DNA from: Lonicera japonica
Lineage: Eukaryota > Streptophyta > Magnoliopsida > Dipsacales > Caprifoliaceae
Direction: 5' to 3'
NCBI GenBank assembly: GCA_021464415.1
Contig: CM038471.1
Coordinates: 78,040,414 to 78,104,413, forward strand
Length of the DNA stretch: 64,000 nt
This document shows positions 10,606-22,296 of the stretch, in pieces. Position numbers and translations under genes: made by a program. How positions within the stretch are numbered: position 1 is the stretch's first letter; every line of letters starts with the position of its first letter. Below the pieces are notes generated by a model. The model saw only the letters and a program-made list of their open reading frames with translations. It ran no database searches and was not told the DNA's origin.

Positions 10606-13279
10606 ATTTGGACTAACTATGATGTCCATTTTAGTGTCGAATGACGAATATCGAGTGTATGTGTATATTAGTGACAAAAACACATATCTGTCATAGTTTT
10701 AATGTGTGCATTTGGCAAAAAAAATATTTGACGAAACACATTTATGTCACGGAAAGTCCCTTTAATGACGAAACTCTAAATTCTTCACAAAATTGTGACA
10801 ACAAAAAAATTGGTGACAAAACTTTTATGATGAAATTCATTTATTGTCACCCTATATTTTTAGTGACGCTGTTTAATTTAGTAATCATGATTTTTTTTTA
10901 TCTATAATCTAATTTAGCCGGATAACTTTTAATAACAATCACTAAGATATTTTGTTGCAATGATTTGTCTGTATCCAAAATAGAGTAAAACAAAAGCTAA
11001 TTATTTTTGTAAGGGCGGAGATATTAGCACCCCTAATATCCCTTAAAAATACTCACTTTTTATTTGGTTATTGACAACTGAGTAAGGTATATGTTATTCG
11101 TTTGTGAAAGACCGAGTATGATTTTAATAATGTGTTACTCGATTGTTAATCACTAAATATATAGGCTTATAATTGGCACTTCATACCAGATAGCAGACAC
11201 CTTACTTAATTGTAAAAGATCGAATAAAAATACAAGCGTTACTAAATATTTTTGGAAGTACTAATATTTCCATCCTTCTTATAGCTGAATTACACAAAAC
11301 ATGTAATCCATTGTTTACCTATTTTTTTTTCTCGGTGCATATTTTTTAAAAGAAACCAAAAATTCTTTTAGGAAAAAGAAAAAAAAGGAATAAAATCAGA
11401 TTAGATAGATTTGAAAGAAAGATGGATAATTAAAAACTAGTGGTGGAATGATACTACAGGTAAAGTCAAAATGAATAAAATAATATTATAAATGAGGGAC
11501 ACGTGCCAGCAGACAGATAGTACATCAAGTAGGTGCATTAATTGTAAATTCATGCATAAATTCCAAGACGCACGAGACTCACGAGCTCCATTCTTTTCTG
11601 CTACTTTTTAGTTACTTTGTTTTTTATGATTAAAACTTTTTAATCACTTGCTTCTCAAATTTAATTTGCAAATATATATAACAGTAGTACCCAAGTGAAA
11701 AGCATTATTATATTTTTAAAAAATTATCTTTAATCTAAATTACCTCTACTCTTTTATTTGTTATATAATTTTCAACTCCGTTTGATAACACTAATAACGA
11801 TAAAAAAAACTTATTTAATTTAAAAAACTTATCTTTTTCAATAATTAAAGAATAAAATTTTATTCAAAAAATTATAAAGTAAGGAAACGTCTCACCAAAT
11901 ATTTATAATTTTCTTATAAAAATTAATTATATTTATTTTAAATTTTTATATTATTATTAAACAGATCCTTATAATTTAAAATATCCTCCTTTACAATTAT
12001 ATGGCTCGAGGCATATGTTGGTACCAATGAAGCCCTCCGTTTGCAACTCATGAATGTGGTTATAGATATTCTTTATTGAATTGGTGGCATGGCAATATTG
12101 AAGTGATTCGTTTTTGCCTGAGGTCCTACTTTACCCTTCTTTAAATTAAATATATATATATATATATATATATGTAACAAGATTTTGAGCCCATGACATC
12201 TGGAACGTGTATCAACCACTTAACCAAATTCTGTAACTTAATTTTGAAGTGCATATACTACAAATAATAGTATATATAGGATCGAGTCGTAGATAATAGG
12301 TTCAACTAATTATATGCGATTTTAAATAGAAATTTTTAAATTTTGTAATATTTTGTTCTTAAATTCATAATTCATCAATCACTATTTTTAATATTTTTTA
12401 ATAAAAAACCTTTTCATTTAAAACTAAGTTTATAGAATTAAGTCATTTTTCATCATGTAGGTTATTGAATGCATTGTTCAATAATAAATTTAGTAAACTC
12501 CCATGTTCGGTATAATAATTTTAGTAATGAAAGAAAATAAAAATATTAGTATGCACGCAACAATATTAAGGAATAAATATAGAAAAGTTGTGCACACAAA
12601 TCATGTGCTCCATTTTCCCTCTTATCAAAGGCATGGGCAGTTTGATATAAAACGACGATAGAGACACTCCTCGATTATAGCCTCATCATTATATAGATGT
12701 ATTATGAGCAAGTGAATTAGTCTAACTATAAAAGCATTTAATCAGATTTAAGAGATTTTAGATTCGAATCTCAATTAAGGTAGGGAAGGGTTTTCTAAAT
12801 TGTAGGACATATAGTGGTGAGATTACAATTTAAAATTGCTTTTATCACTACCCTTAAACAAAATAAGATATATATATTAAAAGCAATAAAAGGATACTGC
12901 GTTGCTAAAATTCAATATTAGTCCCTTCGGAGAGATCCAATAAAATTAGAAAATTCTATATATTTGACTCTTGTAGAGCGAAGGTTGAAGAGTTAATTTT
13001 TAAATGTATTGTCCAAATTTCAAGCAATAGAAAATTTTAATACTTCCGATTTTAAATTTAAGAATGGTAAAAAAAAAAAAAATTTCCTACTCCGCCGCTT
13101 GCTTCTAACAAGAACGGAAGTCAAGTGACATAACTTTCTTTTTCCCATTTTGTACCCCTAAATTCCTAATTTTTGTGGGCTAATTATAATTTATTATCTA
13201 CGCTAGCTAGCTAGCTAACAAATAATATTTAACAAATATTATCTATAATATTTTAAGTTTAGCGGTGGATTGGGGTTTC
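10606..13279. other. Intergenic AT-rich stretch
   Basis: No coding family is recognised. It holds an AT microsatellite at about 12150-12172 and a possible diverged relative of the 4552 MITE around 11776-11972 (CTCCGTTTGATAACA at its left end). Otherwise nothing can be supported. Confidence 0.4.
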
Positions 13280-13500
13280 GGCTTTCACTTTCGTACTAGG
13301 TCTACTAATTTTGTTGCTCATTGGATTGTCAGAGTATCGTTAAGGGGTCTCTCCCCGTAAATATAAATGTGCATATGTGACTATTGTTTCAATTGTAAAG
13401 TTTTTGTTTAGGATGTCAGTTGTTTAGTTAGTTTGTTGTATTTCTATGTTTTAAAAAAATTATATATAAAAAAAAAATAACAAATATATTAGCGGAACAT
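13280..13500 (+). pseudogene. LINE 3' end: RNase H tail plus A-rich terminus
   Basis: Frame 13280-13360 reads GFHFRTRSTNFVAHWIVRVS and then LRGLSP and stop. This is the end of a plant RVT_3 RNase H domain, in which the 'N.VAHW' motif is characteristic. About 120 bases of T/G-rich sequence and an A-rich stretch follow, consistent with the 3' UTR and tail of a 5'-truncated non-LTR retrotransposon (inference). Confidence 0.45.
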
Positions 13501-14659
13501 TAATATATATTAACATTTATTAAATCCAACATTAAAGAGACTTGAGTATGAACGATAATTTTAGCTGACTTGTGAGCCGACAACAAGTAGTTAAGTGGCC
13601 GGGGCTACAACAAAGATGGAATTAATTGTTGATATGCTAATGCCACGCATTTTAAAAAATGTCTACGTGCGGCGTGGACGTGGACGAAACCTCCTCATTA
13701 GCCGAAAAGGTCAAGTTGACTATCCCGCCCGCCCGCCCGCCCCTGGATTATTATTTAAGCCACCAGACTTGAACATGCATGAGCATTTCATCTTTATTTT
13801 CTGCCTACACAAATTGATATTTACTTGAAGAATTTGACTAATTAACGTACCAATTCTCTTGACTAGCTAAGTAATCTTATTAATTTTTTCTAATTAATAC
13901 CGACAGTCCAATGATACAGTCACAGCTCAATTTGGATGTATAGACGTGCATGGGAAGGAATTGGAGTATATATTGCAAGATTTTTTTATTCTAGAAATTA
14001 TAACACTAGCTTGTCTTTGCAACCTCACTCTTCTTCTCACTTTTGTTTTCCTTCTATGGAGGAGGAGGAAAGAATGTCAATATATTCTCTTATAATTTAT
14101 AGAAAACTAGGATTTAACCTTTAAGATTTAAATATATTAGGGCTAATTAAGGAATACATAATATTTGAAATCAATAATACACCCTTAATTAGTTTAAACA
14201 AATATATTAAATTATTGAATATTAATTCAAAAAGGTTAGCTAGTACCTCTTTGCCGACGTAATAAATAGCTTGAATTGAACTTGCTCTCTTCTCGTTTAA
14301 AATAGGGCAATAAACTAAATAAGCATCATACATATATCTCCGTCAAACGCAGCCTCATGCGAGAGTTTTAAAAACCAAAAAAAAAATCAGAATGCTGTTC
14401 CTAGGTTTGGATGTTTCTTCAATGTGGTTTATATTCGTAAAATTTAAAGCTTGCAATCTCTTAAAATAAATATCATTGATGTAACCTATGATATATATCA
14501 GTTAATGTGAAGCAGATACGTACTATGACAAATATTATAAGAGATGGATACTTTAAGGACCGCATCTTCTAAATTTAAAAAATTATATATATGCATTTTT
14601 TAAAGTTTTGATTTCAGGATTGGATCCTAAAGCTCCACTAAAGAATTCTTTACATTTAA
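13501..14659. other. Intergenic, nothing recognised
   Basis: Contains a short GC-rich run of 'cccg' repeats at 13726-13742 and otherwise AT-rich sequence. Open frames here have no family features. Confidence 0.4.
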
Positions 14660-14785
14660 TGTGTTCGATTTCTTTTTTTTTTTTTATAACAAGATGAATA
14701 GATACCGGAGGTTTGAGGCGGGGAGGGGGAGCGAGACATGTATAAGTGTGTTGTGCTTGAATACTCATACTTTTAACCACTTGAA
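14660..14785. repeat. Dispersed repeat, copy 1
   Basis: A block of about 110 bp ('aagatgaatag' ... 'ggaggtttgag' ... 'gtgttgtgcttgaatactca' ... 'cttgaattta') recurs at 15437-15550 in the same orientation with roughly 85-90 % similarity by eye. Each copy follows a poly-T run. Between the copies, 14945-15330 holds several variants of 'gcaaacttaactttgcat'. Confidence 0.6.
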
Positions 14786-15436
14786 TTTATTAAAAATGAG
14801 GTAAAAGGTCTTGCGTAACAATGTTTTTCACAAAAAAATAAAAATTAATGAATAATATTTTTTAAAAATAAGCGCCCAAATATCATTATCATTATGAAAT
14901 AAGAACTTGTTTATCAATTGTATTTTAAAATAAGGGCTTTTACTTAGTGTAAACTTAACTTTGTACTAAAAAAATTTAATGCAAATTTGTTTTGCATGGT
15001 GTGTTTATATTTTTTAACAAGTATATTCTTATGTTTCATTCATAAAACTTTAAAACAACGTCAAATAAATACAAATACATAATAATGTTTTATAAAATAA
15101 GGATTGCAAACTTAACTTTGCATCTTTGGAAAAAAATTATGTGCATTTTATTAATAAATAAGTTTTGAATATGTAATTTGTTAAAATTATTTCTAAAGTA
15201 GCGTTTAATTAAACATTTATTTATAGTATAATTAATAATATGCTAAAAAACATGTAGTGCAAATTTAATTTTGCATGATTTCATAAAAAATACAATTTAA
15301 AAATCTACTATACACTTAATTTTGCACTCCTTTTAGAGTTTGGTTGAAAATAGACCCTTAAGTTTCAAAAATATTATTCCATGATTCTTTTGCCGATTTA
15401 TTTTTCCAAACCCACCTTATTTTTCAATATCTTTTC

Positions 15437-15545
15437 GATTTTTTTTTCAAGATGAATAGGTACAGGAGGTTTGAGTTGGGGAAGGGGAGCAAAAGATGTA
15501 TAAGAGTGTTGTGCTTGAATACTCATACTTTTAACTACTTGAATT

Positions 15546-15587
<42 letters not shown>

Positions 15588-15590
15588 AGT
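15437..15590. repeat. Dispersed repeat, copy 2, ending in an AT microsatellite
   Basis: Second copy of the 14660 block, followed directly by a TA/AT dinucleotide run at about 15549-15584. Confidence 0.6.
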
Positions 15591-16157
15591 GTGTGTAATT
15601 ATAAAAGAGAGATAGAGAAAATGATTCTTTGTATTAAATGAATCTATTATAAATTAGGCTAGGACTCTTTCTGTTCCTAATTGGTGGCTAAGATTTAATA
15701 TAGATATTTATGTTTTGATCTCACAACTCAGAGTTATCATGGTATATTTATAATATAAATGATAATGATAGGTTTCTGTTTAATTCACCAATAAATGTGA
15801 CAGTGTTTAAAACTTACAAAATTATTAGTGTAAGTCTATACATTAAATTAAATATTTATTTATAAAATTAAAAATTTTATATGTTTTCAACTTCCTACTA
15901 AAATGTATTTTACACTAAGTCAATTATGTATATCTCAAAAAATGTAAATTATCTTTACAATTTCTTGTCAAATGAGAAATATTAACAAATGAAATGTTTA
16001 TCTAAAAAATAATATTATATAAATTTAATGAGATTTGTGTTTTTCCTAATAATAATAATAATAAAAAATTAGTACTATTACGTTACTAGCATTCAACACT
16101 ATTTTGTATTTTGAAAATATTTTAAGACATTTTCCTTCTCAGTAGAATACAAAAAAA

Positions 16158-16550
16158 TAGGAGTTTACACCTAAGTCACCTAATATTATGTAACTAATCA
16201 ATTAATAAAGAAGTAAACCTAATATTATGTAACTAATCAATTAATAAAGAAGTAAACCTAATATTATACAACTAATCAATTAATAAAGAAGTAAACCTAA
16301 TATTATGCAATTAACCAATCATTCCTGAAATATACCTAATATTATGTAATTAATCAATAAATAAATCTATTATTGAGCAATCAGTATCAATTCTTCACTT
16401 AATCTAACATAGATTTAATATTATGCGATTAATCAAGAATATAACTAATAATAGGCAATTAATTAAGAAATAAACCTAATATTCATCAAGAAATACACCT
16501 AATATTCATCAAGAAACACACCTAATATTAATCAGAAATACTCCTAAATT
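16158..16550. repeat. AT-rich minisatellite, locus 2
   Basis: Degenerate tandem copies of the unit found at 9233-9545. The first three (16175-16310) are nearly identical units of about 44 bp; later ones are diverged. The flanking leader is also related to that of locus 1. Confidence 0.7.
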
Positions 16551-17821
16551 TGGCTATTACATTTAATGCATTTCCGTGACACATGATTTCGTGTAAGGTC
16601 ATTTTGATCATATTACAATTAAACAACATTTTTCTTTGATGATTGTCGCCAAAATAAAAAACACATAATATATAAAACATTGCTATATTTTCAACAAATA
16701 GCACAACTTGAGCTATTTTATAACCAAAATGATTAAAATGCGCTTAAATGAAGTCATGTGCCTTGCACATGGTTTCATTCCATTCAATTTAACAGTAAAA
16801 TTGAACGAAATGATCAAAATGGTACTCACTCCAAAGTTGGTTGGCTGAATTGGTTCGTTTTAAAGTTTGATGGCCAAAATGATACTAAACCGAAAGTTTA
16901 GTGGTCATTTAGGCTATTTACTCTAATTTAAAATAATGTATATAAAAAAATAAGTTTTAATTGGTGTTTATATTTATAGTTTTTGATACTTCATGAATGG
17001 TAGATTGTAAATTAAATTAATGCTATTGTAAAAAGACATTGCAATAACTGTTCATAATGCATAATGAGAGTTTTTTTGAGTTGTCCATTCAATAATAATG
17101 ATAATTTAATATACTTCCGTTTTACTAATACTTTGAGTTATCCATCAAACAAAAAAGAAAGGGGGATGAACTTGAAGGAAAAATAAAGTGGAGATAACTT
17201 AAATTATGAATATAATTGAAGTGGCAAACACAAAAATACCCTAATAAAAAGTATAAACCATATCATTTGGTTTGGTAAAACTCAAAATTACTTATATATA
17301 ACAATTAGGATAACAAAATCTCAACTTAGCGAGTATTAAACCAAACCCTAATGGGCGTTTTTTTAAATTGTGTTATGCATAAGTAACACAAATATGACTT
17401 GAATTTGGTTGAGTTCAAGTTCATGTAAATTTAGCTAGTTGAATGCAACCAACTGTGTATATATAATTATTTTTCTTTAAATATTATATAATTACAATTT
17501 ATTGGTGCATATCAAGGCCCGTTGGATCAGTCATATAATAAATACATAAGTTTCGTATTTTCAAAGTTAGCCATCTTTTATGCCAAAGTTAAGGTTGGGT
17601 TAATATCATTTTAGATGAGTTGAGTTTTATTTTTGCCAAACCTAATTCAAGCATGTCTCTTTTCCATTGCTACATAATAATTTTCAAACTAAAATTATAG
17701 AAAAAAAAAATTTATGCCGTAGGAACGGGCATTACTAGTTAATCTATACAATGAGATTCCTTATTATACATAGAGATAACCTAGGTTATAAAGACATGAA
17801 GAATAGGGACTGTAAGGGCCA
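16551..17821. other. Intergenic sequence left of the viral inverted repeat
   Basis: AT-rich, with no recognised gene. It ends at 17821, where homology between the two viral arms begins. No target-site duplication is seen when compared with the right flank after 28694. Confidence 0.4.
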
Positions 17822-18075
17822 TCATATATATGGACAGGTGTTTGAGCGCCGGGTTTTAGGCGATGGACAGCCGAGTGTATGCCCGATAAAAGCTCGCAGA
17901 TTGTGGTCAAATATGTGATTATAGATTTTGATGTAACAAGAGGTCGTCTTTGGATCCTAGATCTACTAAGAATTTTGCTATTCTAAAACCCCAAATTGTT
18001 TTGTTTATCTGCTATCGAAAGCCTATTTTATTGCCAAATCTTCTTATTATCATATGCTGCCTATCTCTTTTAGAA

Positions 18076-19044
18076 ATGTTTTCCAAATCCAAGTCCATGT
18101 CTGCTTCTTATTCTAAGTCTATAAGTCCTTCTGAGTCTTTTAGGTCTAATAGCTCTCGTAGTGATAAAATTGAGTCTTTATATGAAATTACCCACATCCC
18201 AGACACAAAAATCCCCGAAACTAAATTAGTTATTACAAATCCCTATCATGTCTTTCAGAAGCCCTCTTCTGAGTCTTTCACCAAAAGAGTCAAACAGCTA
18301 GTCGTCTCTGACAAATCAAAACTTCCAGTTCGAGAATTTGTTCAGTGTACTCCTTTTGATTCTTTGTTTGTTAAGTCAGGACATGAAGAACAGTTCTTCA
18401 CTGTCCCTATCTCAGCAGATATTTCTCGGTTAGCCTTCTCCCAAGGTTATACCCACTTGCATTTCGGAGCAATCCGTTTTGCTGTTACTTTTCATGGACG
18501 CAAAGGTTTACAAGCAGTTGCCCGTATTGCTCTTGTTGACTCCCGGTTGACAAATTATCAGCAAGCAATCCTTGGCAATGTTCAAGCCACATTGAATGCC
18601 GGAACAGTGTTTTTTACATTGTATCCTAATTTCAATATCCCTCTGAGTGACCCGTATGTTTGCTCTGCTTTGAAGATCCAGGTTCAGATCTCTGGTGTCT
18701 CTATGATCCCAGGGACTGCAGCAGCAACCATCCACCAGCAAATGGTCTATCGTGTGCAGAATCATTCTTATGATCTCTGTATTCCCGGATCCTCTACATC
18801 AGAAGCCCTCATGCTCACAATTGATTCCGATCGAGCTCACACCGCCAGTTATGTTCCCCGTCAGCTCACTCGTGATGAACTTGTGACGCTTTTACCAGAA
18901 GTATGGGTTACTTCCTATGAAAAACTCCAGGCAGAAGCCAATACAGAGTCTTTTCAGCAGACTGACCCAACTTATACTCGCAGAGCTGATAAACAAATTG
19001 AAATGAGGTTCAGTAAGAAACATATCCCAGTTTCTCCTGAGTGA
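18076..19044 (+). CDS. Endogenous pararetrovirus movement protein (30K superfamily), + copy
   Basis: 322 residues from the first in-frame ATG at 18076. The open frame extends upstream to about 17950, but only a TTG is available there. The 30K-superfamily core is visible: a run of beta-strand-like segments around TPFDSLFVKSG, the motif RIALVDSRL with the conserved Asp, and the 'LG.......G' segment near ILGNVQATLNAGTVF. Such proteins enlarge plasmodesmata for cell-to-cell spread (family knowledge). The N-terminus is Ser-rich. It ends at a TGA (19042-19044). The other arm has a sense codon there and reads on into the capsid frame, so this stop is probably a decay mutation and the MP was probably part of a polyprotein. 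Fossil sequence; expression unknown. Confidence 0.75.
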   Translation: MFSKSKSMSASYSKSISPSESFRSNSSRSDKIESLYEITHIPDTKIPETKLVITNPYHVFQKPSSESFTKRVKQLVVSDKSKLPVREFVQCTPFDSLFVKSGHEEQFFTVPISADISRLAFSQGYTHLHFGAIRFAVTFHGRKGLQAVARIALVDSRLTNYQQAILGNVQATLNAGTVFFTLYPNFNIPLSDPYVCSALKIQVQISGVSMIPGTAAATIHQQMVYRVQNHSYDLCIPGSSTSEALMLTIDSDRAHTASYVPRQLTRDELVTLLPEVWVTSYEKLQAEANTESFQQTDPTYTRRADKQIEMRFSKKHIPVSPE

Positions 19045-19065
19045 AACCCTTTTCAAACTGAACTC

Positions 19066-22000
19066 ATGATGATGCAAGAAATACGCAGGTTACCCACAGA
19101 TCCAGTTCTTGAAAATGGTTCTTTGCCAATCTGGTCGTTTAACCGACATGGCAAACCTGTGTATCAATTCTCCAAGTCAACGGTGCATATCCCGTGTGAT
19201 GATTGTTGTTGTGACGATTGTGAAGAGTTAGCGTTTGAGGCAGAATTGGAACCCGCAGAATTGAGGATGTACAGAAAGAAGAAGGCTGGAAAAGCCTTAA
19301 ATTCTCAGGAACTTCTAGAAGAACGTTACCAAGCAGGTGACCCTACGGTTGATCTCCTTGGTGAACCAAGTGGCAAATTTAACTATTATGTCACTTATGG
19401 AGACAGGCCTAAACCTATACCTCCCCCAGAAGTCCCAGAGTGCAAGCCTCCACCGCCTCCACAAAACCCATCTCTACCACAACCACCTTCTCAACGTCTT
19501 TCGCCCTACACCCAGAAAGCTCTAAAAGCTCTTGGCCGTCCTTATCGCCAGGCACCCTCCTGTTACTCTCCACCTAAACAGATACAGCCTGAACCACTCC
19601 CATGTTTTTATATGGCTCAAGAACCAAATTCCCCAGAACCAAATTTTCCCCCAGCTGAAGATTTTGATAACCTCACAACCCATGTGAGTCATCGTTGGAA
19701 AATCCCGGATCCTACTTCCATTGGTTCCGATGGACAGGTAAAAAAGATTACAGCGGCTGAAGCAGCATTGAATTGGCAAGCAGAAAATGCAATGGCCCAG
19801 AACAAGGTCCTCTCTCAAATTGCCCAGCAAACACAGCAGATGAATAAAAAGATTTCTTCTCTTTCCACTATCCCTGAAATGATTGCTGATATTAAAATGA
19901 GAATCAGGAACTTGCATGACCAAATGACGTATGTTGCCACCACAGTCAATGATTTTGCTGCTACTTCAAACTTCTTCCGAGAAAAGGAAGCAGAGAAACG
20001 AGCCCTTTTAGCTCAGCTTGAATCTATTGAGCGGAGTGAAGCAATTAATTATGCTTACTCTCAAGAAAGGCCCAAGTCCTTGTTTCCGAACACTCGTGAT
20101 ATCCCAGATGTTTCAATCTTTTATCCAACTGAACCGCCCGTCCAATCCACTTTTAATCCAGCAGAGTATTCTTTAGCCAACCCACGTTCTACTTCCCTCA
20201 ATCTTTGGGATGAACCACCCAAGAGGAGATTACCCCCATGGTCTACTTCTCCTCCAAAGCCTAAACCAACTCCTAAACAAGTCTTCCAACCTCGCAAGTC
20301 AAACTACCCTTTCCAAGCAAAGCATCCCTCTGAAATTGAATGGTCTAAACCCTCTCCTACTACCAGAGAAGCTCGTGGCATTGTTCTTAACGAACAAACA
20401 CCTCTCCAAACTTCTCGCCCTCTATCTTCCACACCAGCCATCCAAGCAACAAAAACCTCCCCAACCTCTAATCCAGAAGCTTATCGCCACCCATCAGATG
20501 CTACTGATATTATCCAAGGTGCTTCCACCAAACCTATGGATATGTTTGCTATGGAAATCCATGAAAGCCAGCCAACCAATCAAATAGCCTCTTTCCTAAG
20601 AGCTCTTACCTTACCTGATCATACTCCTGTTAAAACTGAGTCAGATGATTTGTTTGATTCCTTTGAACAGTTGTATGCCGCTCAAGCCTCAGGAACCCAA
20701 CCTACCAATGAAACCAATGAGCCAATGGTTGAAGACCCACCAGAAAATCCTCAACCAACTCCTGCTCCTGCACCCAATACTATTCCCACAAACCATCACC
20801 AAGAGAACCATCTTCGATTTACAATTGATGACATTAAGCCAAAGTTTTGGCGTGACCGTTTCTTCCAATTTAAAGCTTGGATTATTGCAGATAATGAGCT
20901 TTATGATTTACGGTCAGTGTTTAAGCGTTTTCTGGCACGCTTATCTGGACGTTTGTATGATTGGTACGAATCCCTCCAAGAATATAGGCAACTTCAGCTA
21001 CAACAAGTTACCTCTATTGATGTTTTTCTCGGTACCATTTACAATGAGTTTGTCGGAACTCCGTCCAAATTTGGTGATATCGCACGCGCCGAATTTATGG
21101 GAATGAAGTGTTGTTCACTCCAAGAAGCTGATCTAGAACGTCATTATGATCGTATGTCAAAACGATTCTACATTCTTGGAGGAATTGATGATCCCAACCT
21201 CAAGCAAATCTTCTTCCAGTCCTTCCCAGATGCCCTTGTTTCAGAAGCAGAGAAGCTGTTGAAAATTCAAAAGCTTGATCTAAAAACTCTCTCTTTGGGT
21301 AGAATCTATGAGCTCCTTACAGATTCTGTTGAAAGAATTTGTAACCAAAAGACGCTTATGGACCAAATGGAGAAAACAAGCAAAATGCTCTCCAAGGCCT
21401 GCAACAAGGATCACTGGAAAATTAAGTGCAAGAATAAAGAAGGTTGTGATTGTTCTCAGCATAAACGCCTTGCAAAGAAAAAGAAGTTTAGAAAATCTTC
21501 TCGCTCCTCCAAGCACTCTTCAAATGACTTTGTCAAACCCTACAAGAAGAAGAAGAAGAAGTTCAAGCACTTCAAATTTGTCAAGAAAAGGACATTCCGA
21601 GGAAAAAAGACGGATAAATGTTTCATTTGCAAGAAACCAGGCCATTATGCGAAGAATTGTCCGAATGGTGAAAAGAAGGCCCAGTTCATGGCACTTCTAC
21701 ACAAGCTTGCTCCAGATATTGCAGAATCCGATGTTGAATCAGTCCTATCTGCTCAAGATGAAGCATCTCCTGAAAGCTTGATGAAGATCGCTTATACTGA
21801 CTCTGAGCAATCAGAAGCAGAAAGTGAACCTGTAAGTGAAAATGAAAGTGTAGTATCCTCTCTCCCAAGTGATGAAGCATTCCACTTACAGCAACTAACC
21901 TGTTCAAATCAAGAAGAAGAACTATTTGTGGCTCAAACTCCCCATGCATATGTAAAGCTTTTTACAGAAGCTTATTCAAAGCCTATCAAAGTTCTTGCTC

Positions 22001-22251
22001 TCTTTGATACAGGTGCCTCCCGCACTCTTGTAAATCCATCGCTACTGCCATCCACTTTTTGGAAGCCCTGTCGCATAGCATTCCGATGTGCTAACGGTGA
22101 AGTTATGTATGGAACCATGGTATCTAAGCCAATCCTCATCCAAATCCTTCCCGGCCTACGTCTCAAGCATACTGTTTATGGAAGCCCTGTTCCAATGGAT
22201 GCGATCATGTTAGGATGGGATTTCATTAAGAAACTGCCAGTACAGCTCTAG
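19066..22251 (+). CDS. Endogenous pararetrovirus capsid protein, zinc knuckle and aspartic protease, + copy
   Basis: 1061 residues, in the same frame as the movement protein and starting 22 bases after its stop. Order seen: Cys cluster PCDDCCCDDC near residue 45; Pro-rich segment (about 120-200); probable coiled coil (about 220-325); second Pro-rich linker; capsid-like region (about 580-790, including FWRDRFFQFKAWI and the SGRLYDWYESL segment); Lys/Arg-rich stretch; CCHC knuckle CFICKKPGHYAKNC starting at residue 852; acidic Ser/Glu-rich linker; retropepsin active site LFDTGASRTLVN with DTG at 981-983. It ends at TAG 22249-22251. The frame stays open beyond that stop into the RT frame. The protein would package the genome and process the polyprotein (family knowledge). 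Most of its first 851 residues are repeated in inverted orientation on the - arm. Confidence 0.85.
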   Translation: MMMQEIRRLPTDPVLENGSLPIWSFNRHGKPVYQFSKSTVHIPCDDCCCDDCEELAFEAELEPAELRMYRKKKAGKALNSQELLEERYQAGDPTVDLLGEPSGKFNYYVTYGDRPKPIPPPEVPECKPPPPPQNPSLPQPPSQRLSPYTQKALKALGRPYRQAPSCYSPPKQIQPEPLPCFYMAQEPNSPEPNFPPAEDFDNLTTHVSHRWKIPDPTSIGSDGQVKKITAAEAALNWQAENAMAQNKVLSQIAQQTQQMNKKISSLSTIPEMIADIKMRIRNLHDQMTYVATTVNDFAATSNFFREKEAEKRALLAQLESIERSEAINYAYSQERPKSLFPNTRDIPDVSIFYPTEPPVQSTFNPAEYSLANPRSTSLNLWDEPPKRRLPPWSTSPPKPKPTPKQVFQPRKSNYPFQAKHPSEIEWSKPSPTTREARGIVLNEQTPLQTSRPLSSTPAIQATKTSPTSNPEAYRHPSDATDIIQGASTKPMDMFAMEIHESQPTNQIASFLRALTLPDHTPVKTESDDLFDSFEQLYAAQASGTQPTNETNEPMVEDPPENPQPTPAPAPNTIPTNHHQENHLRFTIDDIKPKFWRDRFFQFKAWIIADNELYDLRSVFKRFLARLSGRLYDWYESLQEYRQLQLQQVTSIDVFLGTIYNEFVGTPSKFGDIARAEFMGMKCCSLQEADLERHYDRMSKRFYILGGIDDPNLKQIFFQSFPDALVSEAEKLLKIQKLDLKTLSLGRIYELLTDSVERICNQKTLMDQMEKTSKMLSKACNKDHWKIKCKNKEGCDCSQHKRLAKKKKFRKSSRSSKHSSNDFVKPYKKKKKKFKHFKFVKKRTFRGKKTDKCFICKKPGHYAKNCPNGEKKAQFMALLHKLAPDIAESDVESVLSAQDEASPESLMKIAYTDSEQSEAESEPVSENESVVSSLPSDEAFHLQQLTCSNQEEELFVAQTPHAYVKLFTEAYSKPIKVLALFDTGASRTLVNPSLLPSTFWKPCRIAFRCANGEVMYGTMVSKPILIQILPGLRLKHTVYGSPVPMDAIMLGWDFIKKLPVQL

Positions 22252-22296
22252 GACAGTGGATTACGCTACAAGAAATTCTTTCTTCCCTGGCATGAT

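Noticed and set aside
17822..17950. Search for a tRNA-Met primer-binding site (TGGTATCAGAGC) upstream of the viral movement protein
   Set aside because: No such sequence is visible here or in the matching right end, so I do not annotate a primer site or viral non-coding region.
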